A stretch of 40,889 bases of DNA from Sphingomonas sp. (GTDB lineage: Bacteria; Pseudomonadota; Alphaproteobacteria; Sphingomonadales; Sphingomonadaceae): positions 1 to 40,889 of the forward strand of contig NZ_JAHFPY010000012.1 of assembly GCF_023266535.1 (NCBI RefSeq), written 5' to 3'. Below are positions 28,053-37,328 of the stretch, one piece after another (positions within the stretch are counted from its first letter, which is position 1; every line of letters starts with the position of its first letter). The notes under the pieces are model-generated. The model did not search any database and was not told the DNA's origin. It was given only the letters and a program-made list of their open reading frames with translations. A program made the position numbers and the translations under genes.

Positions 28053-28176
28053 CAGTTTGGCATTTCGGCGCGGAAGCGCAAGCGGCTTTGCGGCCAGTTG
28101 AGTCCCATTCTGTTTATTGGACCTTAACCTCTTTTAACCATGACGGGAGCCGGGAAACCCAAGGCCGGGGGCAGAG

Positions 28177-29637
28177 TTGCTCGACATGCGTGCACAATGG
28201 CGGAACGAGGCGGCATTCGCCGTCGCGGAGCCGGTTGCGCCCAGCTTCGGCCGCCGTCGCAAGCGCTGGCACGAATTCGACCTCGTCGTCGACCTGGCCG
28301 AGGAACCCTTGTCGCGGCGCTGGTGGCGCGGGCTGGCAACGCTCAGCCTGATGTGCGCGACGGTCGCATTCATTGCCCCCAATCCGTTTGAGCCTTTGCC
28401 CGCTATTCCCGCCGACCGGGTCAGCGCGGCGGAGGCCGAGCAATATCGCGAAATGGGAATTGCGCCGCTCGGCTCGGGATCGGGCACCGGTGGCCGGATG
28501 GCGGCCAACGCATTAGTCCAGCCCCTGGCCGAAGCGCCCGACCGTCCAACCATCGACCTGTTCGCCCGGTTCGGGACCGGCGACAATATGGCTGCGCTGC
28601 TGACGCGATCGGGAGCGACCTATGCCGAAGCCGGCGAAGCGGCGCGGATCATCTCTTCCGCGCTGCCCGGCGGCATCGCACCCGGAACGAGCATCGCCCT
28701 CACGCTTGGCCGCCGCTCGCCCAGTGGCGTCCGGCCGATCGAACGGCTCGCGTTTCGCGCCGGACTGGACCTCAACATCGTGGTCACGGGCAGCGCGGAC
28801 GGTTTGCAGCTTTCGACCAGCCGGATCGCGATCGACAGCCGTCCCATCCGCATTCGTGGACGGGTCGGGGACGGCCTCTATTGGGCGCTGAGGGCATCCG
28901 GGGTCTCGCCGCAATCGGCTGGCGAATATCTGCGTGCGCTGGCGACCCAGATCGACGTCGGCGAGCAGGTCGGGCCTGACGACAGGTTCGACCTGATCAT
29001 CGCCAACCGCCGCGCGGCCACCGGCGAAAGCGAGGAAGGACCGCTGCTCTACGCCGCGATCAACCGCTCCGGGGGCGCAGCCGTCCAGCTGATGAAATGG
29101 ACGGTCGGCGGTCGCACCGACTGGATCGATACCAACGGCGCGGGCCGGCAGGTGGCGACCATGGCCTGGCCGGTGGCGGCCCCGATCACATCCGGTTTCG
29201 GCATCCGCTTCCACCCGATCCTTCACTTTGCGCGCATGCACAAAGGCATTGATTTCGGCGCCCATTACGGCGCGCCGATCGTCGCCGCTGCCGATGGCCA
29301 GGTGATCCGAGCCGGCTGGTCCGGGGGTTATGGCGAGCAGGTCCGCCTGGCGCATGCCGCCGGCATGGGCACCAGCTACAGCCATATGAGCCGGATCGTG
29401 GTCGCGCCGGGCAGTTTCGTCCGGCAGGGGCAGTTGATCGGCTATGTCGGCTCATCCGGCCTGTCGACCGGGCCGCACCTCCATTATGAAGTCTATCGCG
29501 GCGGCGTTGCGGTTAATCCGATGGGCGTTCGCTTCGCCAGCCAGGCGCTGCTGGCGGGTGAGGAACTGGCACGTTTCAAGGCGCGCCTCGCGCAACTCAT
29601 GGCAATCGGAAAGCCGGCAACTCCGCCCAACGGATGA
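28177..29637 (+). CDS. M23 family (LytM-type) metallopeptidase
   Basis: 486 residues from a TTG; an ATG three codons later (28186) is an alternative. A TM helix (about residues 50-67, WWRGLATLSLMCATVAFIAP) anchors the protein. The M23 motifs are HPILHFARMHKGIDFGAHYG (first zinc His and Asp) and HLHYEVYRGG (third and second His), with SYSHMSRI between. The middle region resembles the LysM/OapA-like part of periplasmic cell-wall hydrolases. It should cleave peptidoglycan cross-links. The 124 bases upstream are AT-rich, with a TTAA pair. Confidence 0.92.
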   Translation: MLDMRAQWRNEAAFAVAEPVAPSFGRRRKRWHEFDLVVDLAEEPLSRRWWRGLATLSLMCATVAFIAPNPFEPLPAIPADRVSAAEAEQYREMGIAPLGSGSGTGGRMAANALVQPLAEAPDRPTIDLFARFGTGDNMAALLTRSGATYAEAGEAARIISSALPGGIAPGTSIALTLGRRSPSGVRPIERLAFRAGLDLNIVVTGSADGLQLSTSRIAIDSRPIRIRGRVGDGLYWALRASGVSPQSAGEYLRALATQIDVGEQVGPDDRFDLIIANRRAATGESEEGPLLYAAINRSGGAAVQLMKWTVGGRTDWIDTNGAGRQVATMAWPVAAPITSGFGIRFHPILHFARMHKGIDFGAHYGAPIVAAADGQVIRAGWSGGYGEQVRLAHAAGMGTSYSHMSRIVVAPGSFVRQGQLIGYVGSSGLSTGPHLHYEVYRGGVAVNPMGVRFASQALLAGEELARFKARLAQLMAIGKPATPPNG

Positions 29638-29711
29638 CAATAGGTTAGGCTGTGCGTAGGATTGCCGCGCTTTCGGCCATAGTAAGGGTCGGAGCGGGGG
29701 GCGCTGCCGGC

Positions 29712-31646
29712 ATGGACCCGAACGCGATCGAACAGGGTGAGGACGCGGGTGATACTGTGTTCGTCAGCTATGCGCGGGACGACGAAAAGTCGGCCCGGAC
29801 GATCATCGAATTGCTGGAACGCGCCGGCTACCGCGTCTGGTGGGACGGGCTGATCCCCGGGGGCGAGCGCTTCGGGGCGGAAATCACCAAGGCGCTCGAA
29901 AGCGCCAGCGCGGTGGTAGTCCTGTGGTCGGAAAATGCCTGCGAGTCCCATTGGGTGCAGGACGAGGCAAGTTGGGCGCGCGACCGGCACAAGCTGGTAC
30001 CTCTGTCGCTCGACGGCACCAGGCCACCGCTCGGATTCCGTCAATTCCAGTGCATCGACGTGTCGCGGGGCGGCCTCAAGGCAAGCAACCCGGCGATGCA
30101 GCGGGCCATGAAAGCAATCGCCGACATCATTGGCCGCGATCCGGTCGGGATGCCCAGGGCACGGACCGGGCCGCGCTTCACGCGCCGGTCGGCAATCGCC
30201 GCCGGTACTGCCGTCGCGGTCGCCGGCGGCGGGCTGGTCGTCTGGAAGATATTGCTCGCGCCGGGTGCTGCGGCCGCCAACAGCATCGCCGTCCTGCCGT
30301 TCGAAAATCTGAGCGGCGATCCCCGCCAGCAATATCTGTCAGACGGGCTGGCAGCGGAACTCCGTTCCAAGCTGGCCCGCAACTCGCTGTTGAATGTGGT
30401 CGGGCAGGCCTCATCGAACAGTTTTCGCGACCGCGGCGACAGCGCGCCAACGATCGCCCGCAGGCTCAAGGTCGCCAATGTCCTCGATGGAAACATTCGC
30501 GCCGCCCAGGGCCAGCTCAGGATCGCGGTGGAGCTGATCGACGGCAAGAGCGGCTTCAGCAAATGGACCCAGACCTTTGACCGGCCGATGGCCAATTTGC
30601 TCGAATTGCAGGCCGAAGTGGCGGACGCGGTCAGCGCCGCCCTCGAAATCCGGCTTAGCGGTCAGGGCGAGGAATCGAAGGCGCGCAGCGGCGGCACCGG
30701 CAGCGTGGCGGCGTTCGATGCCTATCTGCGCGGCAAGGAATTGTTCGAATCCCAGCGCGACGAAGCCAGTGACCGCGCTGCCCTGGCCGAATTTTCCAAT
30801 GCCGTCCGAATCGATCCGGCCTATGCTGCGGCACTCGCCGCGCGGTCGCGGGCGCTGGCGGTCATCGCCAATCAATACGCCCAGGCCGGGGAACGCCGTA
30901 CTCTCTTCGGCCAGGCGGTCGAACAGGCCCGGCAGGCAATCGTTCATGCCGGCCAATATCCCGAGGGCCATGCCGCGCTCGGCTATGCCCTCTTCTATGG
31001 ATTGCTCGACGTGACCGCGGCTGATGCGCCTTACCAGCAAGCGCAGCAATTGGGCGGCGGCAATGCGGATGTGTTGAGCCTGTGCGCGCTTTACCGCGCG
31101 CGCCGCCGACAGTTCGATCGCGCATTTCCGGCAATCGAGCGAGCGCAGGCGCTCGACCCGCTCAACGCCAGCCTGGCCAAGACGGAGGGCCGCATTCGTT
31201 TTGCCTCGGGCGGCTATGAGGGTGCGATCGCCGCTGCCCGGCGCGCGCTCGAGCTCAACTCGAAGCTCAGCGGGGCTCATGGGGATATCGGCAACGCCAT
31301 GCTGATGATGAGCCGAGTCGACCAAGCCGCGAAGGAATTTGAGGCCGAGGCGATCGACTTGCTGGCGATTCCCGGCCGGGCGATAGTTGCCCTGCGGCGC
31401 AAGGATGAGGCGGGGGCGCAACATGAGCTGGACGCGCTCCGTCAGCAGGAAGGTGACAATGGCCTCTACCAGCAAGCGCAAATATTGGCCCAATGGAACA
31501 AGCCGGCCGAAGCCATGGATGCCCTCGAAAAAGCGGTGGATGAGCGGGATTCTGGACTGGTCTATCTGCTCAGCGACCCCTTCCTCCAGCCCCTTCGCGA
31601 CGAACCGCGATTCAAATCGCTTCTAAGCCGGCTTCATTTCGTCTAA
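29712..31646 (+). CDS. TIR / TM / TolB-FlgO-like / TPR protein
   Basis: 644 residues from this ATG; a GTG at 29652 would add 20. The TIR domain (about 15-145) has VFVSYARDDEKSARTII, the VWWDGLIPGGERF loop, and Glu85 in SHWVQDEASWAR at the TIR-NADase catalytic position. A TM helix follows (160-183). SIAVLPFENLSGDPRQQYLS begins a domain like those of adenylate cyclase/TPR proteins (TolB/FlgO-like, 191-330), and TPR repeats fill the C-terminal 300 residues. It starts 74 bases after the M23 gene. It may be a membrane-bound signalling effector; a role in immunity is not shown by its neighbours. Confidence 0.88.
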   Translation: MDPNAIEQGEDAGDTVFVSYARDDEKSARTIIELLERAGYRVWWDGLIPGGERFGAEITKALESASAVVVLWSENACESHWVQDEASWARDRHKLVPLSLDGTRPPLGFRQFQCIDVSRGGLKASNPAMQRAMKAIADIIGRDPVGMPRARTGPRFTRRSAIAAGTAVAVAGGGLVVWKILLAPGAAAANSIAVLPFENLSGDPRQQYLSDGLAAELRSKLARNSLLNVVGQASSNSFRDRGDSAPTIARRLKVANVLDGNIRAAQGQLRIAVELIDGKSGFSKWTQTFDRPMANLLELQAEVADAVSAALEIRLSGQGEESKARSGGTGSVAAFDAYLRGKELFESQRDEASDRAALAEFSNAVRIDPAYAAALAARSRALAVIANQYAQAGERRTLFGQAVEQARQAIVHAGQYPEGHAALGYALFYGLLDVTAADAPYQQAQQLGGGNADVLSLCALYRARRRQFDRAFPAIERAQALDPLNASLAKTEGRIRFASGGYEGAIAAARRALELNSKLSGAHGDIGNAMLMMSRVDQAAKEFEAEAIDLLAIPGRAIVALRRKDEAGAQHELDALRQQEGDNGLYQQAQILAQWNKPAEAMDALEKAVDERDSGLVYLLSDPFLQPLRDEPRFKSLLSRLHFV

Positions 31647-31688
31647 CGAACGGTCAGGGGATCGACCCCGTGAAACAGGGAGGGGACT

Positions 31689-31925
31689 ATGCGCAAACTA
31701 TTGATTGGTGTGGCTGCTGTCGCGATCAGCATGTCGATGACGGCCTGTAAGAAGACCGAGGACGCCGCTGCCAATGAGGCAGTCGCCGAAGAACCGATGG
31801 CGAATGAAGCAATGGACGCCAATGCGGCCATGGATGCGAACGCCACTGCGACCGACGCAAATGCGACGATGGACGCCAATGCGGCCGACGCCAATGCCAC
31901 GGAGCAAGGCTCGACCGACCATTAA
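31689..31925 (+). CDS. Small lipoprotein with MDANA repeats
   Basis: 78 residues. A signal peptide ending SMSMTAC gives a lipobox with Cys20 as the lipidated residue. The mature part is repetitive: NEAMDANAAMDANATATDANATMDANAADANATEQ. It is negatively charged, likely disordered, and should be outer- or inner-membrane anchored. A GGGAGGGG precedes the ATG. The gene follows the TIR gene by 42 bases and has its own terminator. Function unknown. Confidence 0.75.
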   Translation: MRKLLIGVAAVAISMSMTACKKTEDAAANEAVAEEPMANEAMDANAAMDANATATDANATMDANAADANATEQGSTDH

Positions 31926-31929
31926 TCGA

Positions 31930-33789
31930 TCAATTTGATTGGCGGCGCTCTCCGACCCCGGAGGGCGCCGCTTTTTCGTCGACGGGCTGCGTGAATTTGG
32001 GCTTCAGCTGCTCCGTCGCTGCAGTAATCCAGCGCCGGTATTTGGTGACGTCGGTATAGACCGACGGCATATTCCTGTAGCCGCAGCCCATTGACCAGCT
32101 GGTCACGCCGACCAATTCCTCGACATCGCCGTCCTTGCGCACCAACGGGCCGCCGCTGTCGCCGCGGCAGCTGAATACATTCTTGTCCGGCACCGCTCCT
32201 GTTTCGCCGCCCGGTGCAACCAGGCAGACCATGCCAGGGCCGAGCTTGGCCTTGAGCCGCTGGCGGCAGGCGTCCCAGGCCAACGCCCGCATCATCCCAT
32301 ATTGCAGCTGATCGGGATTGCGCTGCAACTCGTCGGCGATGTTGAACAGCGCGTTCGCGCCCGGCGCCACAACCCCGGTATAGCCCCAGCCGAAGGCGGT
32401 GACGTCCGTCCCGGCCGAAATCGGCTTCTGGCCCAAGGGGATGAAGGTGTCGTCATATGGCCTGGAGTCGCGATCGGGCCTGAGCAGCAACAGGGCAATG
32501 TCATCCTGTTGGCGGCCGGGCACATAGCTGGCCGGCACCGTCACGCCGGCGATCGCCATGGTCCAGCCGCCCCGGCCGAGCCGCTTGCTGCCAAGGCGGA
32601 CGCGGCGGTCGGTCAGCACCTGGTTCATGGTGGCGGGTGTGAACGGCGAGTTGGCCACGCAATGAGCGGCCGTGATGAGGAGATTGGGGGCGATCAGCGA
32701 GCCGCCGCAGCGATGGTCGCGCTCCTGCGGCCTGCGTTGGGCGAGAAACTTCCGCTTGCCCTCCGGTGCCTGCGCGTCATCGGCGATTTCCTGCGCGGTG
32801 AACGGCAGGGTCGAATAGATTTCCGCCATCCACGGTGCCATTCCCTCGGTCACCGGAAACCCGCCGCCGATCCCGACCAGCGTGTGCGCATAATGATGAT
32901 ATTCTGCGACCGACATCGACCAATCGGCTGGAATGGTCATGGCCGGCCGCGCGCAGCCCGCCGCGGCGGACAGGCAATCGTCCCAGGCGGCATCGTCGAT
33001 CGGCGCCTGCTCGACTGCGCTGGTATCAATCGGTCGGTCCGAAGTGATGGTGACCAGCGCGACGATCCCGGATGAACTGCCGAAGCGCGGCCTCAAGCCG
33101 GTCGCGGTGGCACCGGGCGCCAGCGGCTGCGTGGTTCCGTTGCGGGGCGCGATGAGGCTGATCCCGGCCGAGGGATCGATCGCCAGCAAGGCGAAGTAGA
33201 GCGGGCGCGTCGACCGGTTGCGGAGGCTGGCGGACGGGTAGCCGTCACCGAGAAGGTCGTCCGGAGGCGGCTGGTCGCCGCTGGCCATGCGGATCCGGCG
33301 GCGATGGCAATTCGCCGGCTCCGACGAGTCCGTGTCCGCGGCCAGGCAGGTCTCGACCTCGGTCTGGCGCGTCGACATCGCCAGGTTCATCAGCCGGTTG
33401 GCCCGGTCGCGCCGGTCGATCAACAACCGCAGGCGGCCGCGGAAATTGCCGAGCCCAAGATTTCCCAGTTCGGCCCGCCGCGGCGCAGGTCGAACCGGTT
33501 CCCGGGTGAAGTCATTCTGCCATTCTTCGCGCGGCTGCCGGGCGTCGTTGGCAATCAGGGTCAGCGGATAATCGCGCTTGGTGGTGAGCTCATAATCGGC
33601 CGGCTCGGCAATCCGCACCGCCGGCAGGCCGAGCAGCGCCGCCCGCACAGCAGGCACCGCATCGCCAAGGTCGGGACTAAGGCGGAGATTGACCGTCTGC
33701 GGCCACGGCCCGGGTTGCTGCGCCATCGCCGCGGACGCGAACAGCGCCGCAACAGCCGGCAAAGCAACTTTTTGGCCAGAAATGCGCAT
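31930..33789 (-). CDS. Trypsin-like serine protease (S1) with long N-terminal region
   Basis: 619 residues with a signal peptide (RISGQKVALPAVAALFASAAMA). The catalytic triad of the S1 fold is visible: His in LLITAAHCVA, Asp in QDDIALLLLR, and Ser in SCRGDSGGPLV. The first roughly 330 residues form an unrelated N-terminal part without a recognised family. It is exported and may degrade envelope or external proteins. The ATG at 33789 is preferred over an upstream one at 33810 because it starts the signal peptide directly. The extreme C-terminal codons overlap a terminator serving the facing lipoprotein gene. Confidence 0.9.
   Translation of the reverse strand: MRISGQKVALPAVAALFASAAMAQQPGPWPQTVNLRLSPDLGDAVPAVRAALLGLPAVRIAEPADYELTTKRDYPLTLIANDARQPREEWQNDFTREPVRPAPRRAELGNLGLGNFRGRLRLLIDRRDRANRLMNLAMSTRQTEVETCLAADTDSSEPANCHRRRIRMASGDQPPPDDLLGDGYPSASLRNRSTRPLYFALLAIDPSAGISLIAPRNGTTQPLAPGATATGLRPRFGSSSGIVALVTITSDRPIDTSAVEQAPIDDAAWDDCLSAAAGCARPAMTIPADWSMSVAEYHHYAHTLVGIGGGFPVTEGMAPWMAEIYSTLPFTAQEIADDAQAPEGKRKFLAQRRPQERDHRCGGSLIAPNLLITAAHCVANSPFTPATMNQVLTDRRVRLGSKRLGRGGWTMAIAGVTVPASYVPGRQQDDIALLLLRPDRDSRPYDDTFIPLGQKPISAGTDVTAFGWGYTGVVAPGANALFNIADELQRNPDQLQYGMMRALAWDACRQRLKAKLGPGMVCLVAPGGETGAVPDKNVFSCRGDSGGPLVRKDGDVEELVGVTSWSMGCGYRNMPSVYTDVTKYRRWITAATEQLKPKFTQPVDEKAAPSGVGERRQSN
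31942..31976 (+). terminator. Rho-independent terminator of the lipoprotein gene
   Basis: GCGGCGCTCTCCG pairs with CGGAGGGCGCCGC (one G-T wobble) around a short ACCC loop, followed by TTTTT. It lies 17 bases after the lipoprotein stop and entirely inside the 3' end of the convergent protease gene, where it also encodes the protease C-terminus. Confidence 0.85.
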
Positions 33790-33852
33790 GACACATGCCC
33801 CCAACCCCAAGGGGGAAGCATGCGGCCAAGCCCGCTACGCGGTCAATGGATA

Positions 33853-35535
33853 CTACTTGCCGTGGCCGCGCCAGCGCTTGACGGTGCGCTGGATGATGCC
33901 TTCCTCGTCGCCATGCTCGCGCCATGACGTGGCGAAGCTCGGGTCGGACGACGCCGGGCGCTTTTCCGGCTCAAGGTCGTCGAAACGAACCCGGATCGGG
34001 ATAGCGACACCTTCGCCGCAAACGATGCATTCGCGATTGCGCAGCGCCGGGATCGCATCGAGGAAGCCACGCGCGCCTTCCGGCATCGCGGCCCGGACGC
34101 AGGCCTGGTCGCGGTCGTTGTTCAAACGCATCGAGATGATCGTGCCGCACTGCGACAGCACGCCTTCGGCAAGGTCGGACGGACGCTGCGTGATCAGCCC
34201 CAGCGACACGCCGTATTTACGGCCTTCCTTGGCGATACGCTCGAGGATCTTGCGCACCGCCTGGCCGCCCGAAGTCTCGTCCTTGGGGACGTAGCGGTGC
34301 GCCTCTTCGCAGACCAGCAGGATCGGGCGTTGCGCCTCGGTCCGCGACCAGATCGCATAGTCGAACACCATGCGGGCGAGCACCGAGACCACCACCGAGG
34401 TGACTTCGGACGGAACGCCCGACACGTCGACGATCGAGATCGGCCGGCCGTGGCTGGGCAGGCGGAACAGCTTGGCAATAAAGCTCGCCATCGAATCGCT
34501 GACCAGCATGCCCGAGAACATGAAAGTGTAGCGCGGGTCGGCGCGGATCTCGTCGAGCTTGTTCTTGAGCCGCTGGTAGGGCGTGGTGTCGCCGGCGCGG
34601 TCGAGCTTGCCCATTTCGGTCGTGATGACGCTCACCAGATCGGTCAACAGGTACGGAATCGGCGAGTCCACCGTCACCTTGCCGAATTGCTCGCTCTGCT
34701 TGGACTTGGTCCGGGCGGCGAGCAGGCATTTGGCGAGAATGTCGGCGTCGCGCTGCCGCTCTGAGCCGTCAGTGGTGAGCAGCACCTCGCAATGTTCTTC
34801 GAAGTTCATCAGCCAGTAGGGCAGCTGGAGATTGTCGACGTTGAACAGCTCGCCGCAGCTCTTGAACGCGGCCGAATATTCGCCGTGCGGGTCGATCATC
34901 ACGATGTGACCCTCGGGGCTATATTGCGAAATGCGGTGGAGAATCAGAGAGACCGAGGTCGATTTACCGGTACCGGTCGATCCCAGCACCGCGAAGTGTT
35001 TCGACAGCATCGGGTCGATATAGAGTGTGCCGCGAATGTCGTCGGTCGGATAGACCGTACCGATTTCGACGTGCGGATCGTCGGCCGCGGCGAAGATCGC
35101 GCGCATGTCGTCGGTGGTGACGGGCAACACCTCGCAACCCGGAATCGGGTAGCGGGTGACGCCGCGGCGGAAGTTGGACATGCGCCCGTTGGCGCCGCTC
35201 TGGCCTTCGCCGAGGAAATCGATCTGGCCGAGCACCTTGCCGTCATTGCCGGTCTGCAGGGTGCGGACGTTGGCGATCAGCCAGGACGAACCGACCATCA
35301 TCTTCACCTGGCTGCCGACCTGGCCGGACATGGCGACCGACGGATCGGCATGGCTGACCAGCATCTGCAGCCGCTCGAAATCCATCCAGATTTTTGAGCC
35401 CGAGCCCGCAATTTCGAGCACCCGGCCGATGGGCGGCACGGATACCTGCCCGGACGAGGCCGAAGCGGCTTCATCCGCCTCGCTGTAATTGCTCAGCTCA
35501 TCGAGGAACTGCTTCAGGCTCGGTTGCTCGGTCAT
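33853..35535 (-). CDS. HerA-like ATPase (DUF87)
   Basis: 560 residues. Walker A is GSTGTGKST (185-193), preceded by a beta-barrel N-terminal (HAS-like) domain. Walker B is ILLVCEEAHRYVP, and QRPSDLAEGVLSQCGTIISM contains the sensor/arginine region of FtsK/HerA motors. HerA proteins pump DNA or act with the NurA nuclease in end resection; no nurA is adjacent, so this member may act in another process. The gene stands alone between the protease and the TIGR02186 gene. Confidence 0.9.
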   Translation of the reverse strand: MTEQPSLKQFLDELSNYSEADEAASASSGQVSVPPIGRVLEIAGSGSKIWMDFERLQMLVSHADPSVAMSGQVGSQVKMMVGSSWLIANVRTLQTGNDGKVLGQIDFLGEGQSGANGRMSNFRRGVTRYPIPGCEVLPVTTDDMRAIFAAADDPHVEIGTVYPTDDIRGTLYIDPMLSKHFAVLGSTGTGKSTSVSLILHRISQYSPEGHIVMIDPHGEYSAAFKSCGELFNVDNLQLPYWLMNFEEHCEVLLTTDGSERQRDADILAKCLLAARTKSKQSEQFGKVTVDSPIPYLLTDLVSVITTEMGKLDRAGDTTPYQRLKNKLDEIRADPRYTFMFSGMLVSDSMASFIAKLFRLPSHGRPISIVDVSGVPSEVTSVVVSVLARMVFDYAIWSRTEAQRPILLVCEEAHRYVPKDETSGGQAVRKILERIAKEGRKYGVSLGLITQRPSDLAEGVLSQCGTIISMRLNNDRDQACVRAAMPEGARGFLDAIPALRNRECIVCGEGVAIPIRVRFDDLEPEKRPASSDPSFATSWREHGDEEGIIQRTVKRWRGHGK

Positions 35536-35602
35536 CGACGCAATTACCCCACTTAGAAATTACGGTTGAAGCGGGATTAGCCGAGACGGGTTAAAATACG
35601 CT

Positions 35603-36361
35603 TTAGAAGCGGCGGCGGAACGCCAAGGCGGCTGCCCAGCCAAGCCCCAGCGATAGTGCGACAGCAGCGAGGCCATAGAGGAAGCCGTGGCGGCGGGCGG
35701 CAAGGGCTACGAACCGTTCGAAGCCGGACTTGTCGATCTCGATTTCCCTGGTCGCCGCGGCAATCACCTTGCCGTCGGACACCAGAAAGGTCTCGGCGGT
35801 ATAGGTGCCGACCGGCACCTGGCTGGGGATGCCGATGCGGGCGCGATAGAGCACGCCCTCGCTGATCTCCACGCCGTGAGGGTGTTCGGCGTAAAGCCCT
35901 TCCCGCTCCCTGAGGTCGAGCAGCCCCGCTTCGAAGCGGCGCTCCTTGTCCGGCAGGGCGCCGCCGCCCGGCGACAGCTGCAGGTCCTGCAGGCCGAGTT
36001 CGTAAATCGCCGCGGTCCGTTCATCGACCAGCTGGCGCACCGGTGCGGAGGAGGCGACCGCATAGAAACTTGGCGCCGAGCGGAAGCTATTCTTGTCTGC
36101 GTTCATCCAGATGAAGCCGATTTTCTCCTTCTCGCGGACCAGGATCGGTTCGACTGGGCCCTTCAGCACGACAATCACATCGGCCGGCCGCCTTGGAACG
36201 CGCCCGCCTGGATAAAGGATCGCCCCGAACAGCAACAGCTGGGCTCCGGAAAAGCTGTAGCGGATCTCGATTGATCGTGAACTGATGTCGGGCACCAGCT
36301 TGGGCTCGGCCTGGGCCATGATCAGCGGCGCCAGGCCGAGCAGGAGCAATGCCCGCCTCAC
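35603..36361 (-). CDS. TIGR02186 family membrane protein
   Basis: 252 residues. A signal-like N-terminus (RRALLLLGLAPLIMAQA) leads into PKLVPDISSRSIEIRYSFSG, a beta-rich extracytoplasmic domain, and a single C-terminal TM helix (FLYGLAAVALSLGLGWAAAL). This family occurs next to TSUP-type anion transporters; its role is not established. The GTG start overlaps the upstream transporter stop (GTGA), so the two are translationally coupled. Confidence 0.88.
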   Translation of the reverse strand: MRRALLLLGLAPLIMAQAEPKLVPDISSRSIEIRYSFSGAQLLLFGAILYPGGRVPRRPADVIVVLKGPVEPILVREKEKIGFIWMNADKNSFRSAPSFYAVASSAPVRQLVDERTAAIYELGLQDLQLSPGGGALPDKERRFEAGLLDLREREGLYAEHPHGVEISEGVLYRARIGIPSQVPVGTYTAETFLVSDGKVIAAATREIEIDKSGFERFVALAARRHGFLYGLAAVALSLGLGWAAALAFRRRF

Positions 36362-37266
36362 AGATATTCGATCGTGAATATTTCGTCGGGCTGCCAGGTC
36401 AGCCCGAGCAGCATGCGCAGCGCCACCGCCAGGATGATCCCGGCCAGGGCGAGGCGCAGCAGGTCGGGCTTCATCCGGGTGGTGAGCAGCGCGCCATATT
36501 GGGCGCCGACCACGCCGCCGACCAGCAGCAGCCCTGCCAGCACGATATCGACCGCCTGGGTGGTGGTGGCATGGATCATGGTAGTGACGGCGCTCACCGC
36601 CAGGATCATCACCAGGCTGGTGCCAACCACCACGCGCGGCGCCATGCCCAGTATATAGATCATCGCCGGGACCAGGATGAAGCCGCCGCCGACCCCGAGC
36701 AGCACGGTCATAATCCCGGCAAGAAAGCCGAGTGCCATCGGCGCGATCGGCGAAAGGTAGAGTCCCGATGCATAGAAGCGCCAGCGAAGTGGCAGGCTGG
36801 CTACCCAGCGATTGTGGCGTGGCCGCTCCTCGGGCTGTTCCACATTGACCCAGCCGAGCGCGACCAGCGCATCCTTCAGCATCAGTCCGCCGATCCCGCC
36901 GAGCAGAACGACGTAAAGAATACCGATTACCAGGTCGATCTGGCCCGATGCCTGGAGCACGCGGAACAGGCCGGCTCCGACCAGGCTGCCAATGGCGCCG
37001 CCGACGGTCATCACCGCGCCCATCTTCAGGTCGACGCCGCCGCGGCGCATATGGGCGTAGACGCCCGACACCGATGCACCGGTGATCTGGGTGGTGGCGG
37101 AGGCGACTGCCACCGTCGGCGGGATGCCATAGAAGATCAGCAACGGGGTCGTGAGGAAGCCGCCGCCGACCCCGAACAAGCCCGACAACACGCCAACCAG
37201 ACCGCCCAGCGCGATGATCAGCACCGCGTTGACCGCCTGGCCGGCAATGGGAAGGTAAATGTCCAT
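36358..37266 (-). CDS. TSUP (TauE/SafE) family transporter
   Basis: 302 residues with eight to nine TM helices. The TSUP signature motifs are in GVLSGLFGVGGGFLTTPLLI near the N-terminus and GIMTVLLGVGGGFILVPAMI in the second half, marking two repeats. These proteins move sulfonates, sulfite or other organic anions; with the coupled TIGR02186 protein the substrate remains open. Its stop overlaps the TIGR02186 start by four bases. Confidence 0.92.
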   Translation of the reverse strand: MDIYLPIAGQAVNAVLIIALGGLVGVLSGLFGVGGGFLTTPLLIFYGIPPTVAVASATTQITGASVSGVYAHMRRGGVDLKMGAVMTVGGAIGSLVGAGLFRVLQASGQIDLVIGILYVVLLGGIGGLMLKDALVALGWVNVEQPEERPRHNRWVASLPLRWRFYASGLYLSPIAPMALGFLAGIMTVLLGVGGGFILVPAMIYILGMAPRVVVGTSLVMILAVSAVTTMIHATTTQAVDIVLAGLLLVGGVVGAQYGALLTTRMKPDLLRLALAGIILAVALRMLLGLTWQPDEIFTIEYL

Positions 37267-37328
37267 GAATGCCCTGTCGGCACGCTAGCCGCAAAAGGGC
37301 GTCAAAACCAAGGCGGGCGTGGGGATTT

